From NCBI GenBank assembly GCA_900546215.1, contig URCD01000026.1, positions 1 to 23,983 of the forward strand: 23,983 nucleotides of DNA. Direction: 5' to 3'. The DNA comes from an uncultured Eubacteriales bacterium (GTDB lineage Bacteria > Bacillota > Clostridia > Lachnospirales > Anaerotignaceae). The position numbers and the translations under genes are program-made. Each line of letters begins with the position of its first letter. Position 1 is the first letter of the stretch. The notes below the pieces were generated by a model. The model was not told the origin of the DNA. It searched no databases and saw nothing but the letters and a program-made list of their open reading frames with translations. Shown here in pieces: positions 23,477 to 23,983 of this stretch.

Positions 23477-23983
23477 TTTATTATCTCCGACAAATTATTC
23501 TGTATCTGCTGCGCAACATCAGGCTTATTCATGGAATATACATGTACCGCGTTTATTCCATTAGCATACAGGTCTATTATCTGTTCCGTTGCAAAAGCTA
23601 TGCCTGCCTGCTTCATAGCCGCCGCATTGCTTCCGTATCTGTCAACAATCCTACGGAAGCGCTGTGGAAGCATGGCACCTGAAAGCCCGCCTATTCTTTT
23701 CATCTGGTTTGCGTTTGTAACAGGCATTATTCCGGCAATTACAGGAACCTTTATACCTGCTTCACGTATTCTGTACATAAAATTATAGAGTATATTATTA
23801 TCAAAAAACATCTGCGTCGTAAGGAACTCACAGCCCATATCAACCTTTTCCTTAAGATACTTAATATCATCAGCGCATGTAGGGCTTTCAGGATGTCCTT
23901 CAGGATAGCACGCGCCTCCTATACAGAAGCCTCCGAAATCCTTAATATCGTTAATAAGCTCCGAAGCGTACTTATAATCAAGG
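23473..23983 (-). CDS. metF: 5,10-methylenetetrahydrofolate reductase, N-terminus cut off by window edge
   Basis: Reduces methylene-THF to methyl-THF, the methyl donor used by MetH. Only the C-terminal 169 residues are visible; the reading frame is open through the window edge, and the Met at 23838 is internal. Visible MetF motifs are GGACYPEGHPES (flavin/folate site region), CEFLTTQMFFDN, the PVIAGIMPV strand and GINAVHVYSMN near the end. The terminal TGA overlaps the ATG of the activation gene by 4 bases. About 120 N-terminal residues, including the FAD-binding start, lie outside the window. Confidence 0.93.
   Translation of the reverse strand, partial: LDYKYASELINDIKDFGGFCIGGACYPEGHPESPTCADDIKYLKEKVDMGCEFLTTQMFFDNNILYNFMYRIREAGIKVPVIAGIMPVTNANQMKRIGGLSGAMLPQRFRRIVDRYGSNAAAMKQAGIAFATEQIIDLYANGINAVHVYSMNKPDVAQQIQNNLSEIIK

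Overview
The window looks like chromosome from a low-GC, strictly anaerobic, spore-forming Firmicute of the class Clostridia, probably Lachnospiraceae-like. This is inferred from gene content and from AGGAGG-type ribosome sites. Supporting genes are a Re-citrate-synthase-like protein next to isocitrate dehydrogenase, a split cobalamin methionine synthase, an S-layer-homology (SLH) surface enzyme, a tiny cysteine-rich membrane protein and a sigma-54 activator beside a CoA-transferase. There are no insertion sequences, phage genes, CRISPR arrays or rRNAs. Coding density is high, and no gene-free stretch exceeds 300 bases.

Bases 1-4310, all minus strand: the edge holds folA (dihydrofolate reductase, C-terminus cut off), preceded by a UDP-GlcNAc 2-epimerase. 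Beyond a terminator lies a two-gene operon, putative Re-citrate synthase then isocitrate dehydrogenase. Its promoter carries a perfect 14-bp palindrome between the -35 and -10 boxes. Bases 4310-6530 hold four small or spore-like genes: a 65-residue unknown protein, a 168-residue unknown protein, a 65-residue cysteine-rich protein made of two 30-residue repeats, and a leaderless subtilisin-type protease with a possible late mother-cell (sigma-K-like) promoter.

Bases 6540-11320 form a compact sigma-54 regulon. A divergent AcoR-type enhancer-binding protein faces a YkvI-family transporter and a family-1 CoA-transferase. A near-consensus -24/-12 promoter lies upstream of the transporter, and two 18-bp dyads 30 bp apart lie between the divergent genes. 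The CoA-transferase has Asp where the family has its catalytic Glu.

Bases 11320-18180 hold two consecutive BlaI/BlaR1-type systems, both on the minus strand. The upstream pair joins a BlaI-like repressor to an M56 protease with an unfamiliar extracellular domain. The downstream pair is a bona fide BlaI plus a penicillin-binding BlaR1. It is tightly linked, by overlaps or gaps of a few bases, to a lipoprotein and to an exported protein with three SLH domains and a GH18 catalytic domain. There is no beta-lactamase, so this looks like a cell-wall-antibiotic sensor wired to a surface glycan enzyme.

Bases 18210-23983 hold asnB, a tRNA-Arg(CCU) on the plus strand, and the operon metF (N-terminus cut off) - methionine synthase activation protein - short metH. 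The separate activation protein supplies the reactivation domain that this MetH lacks.
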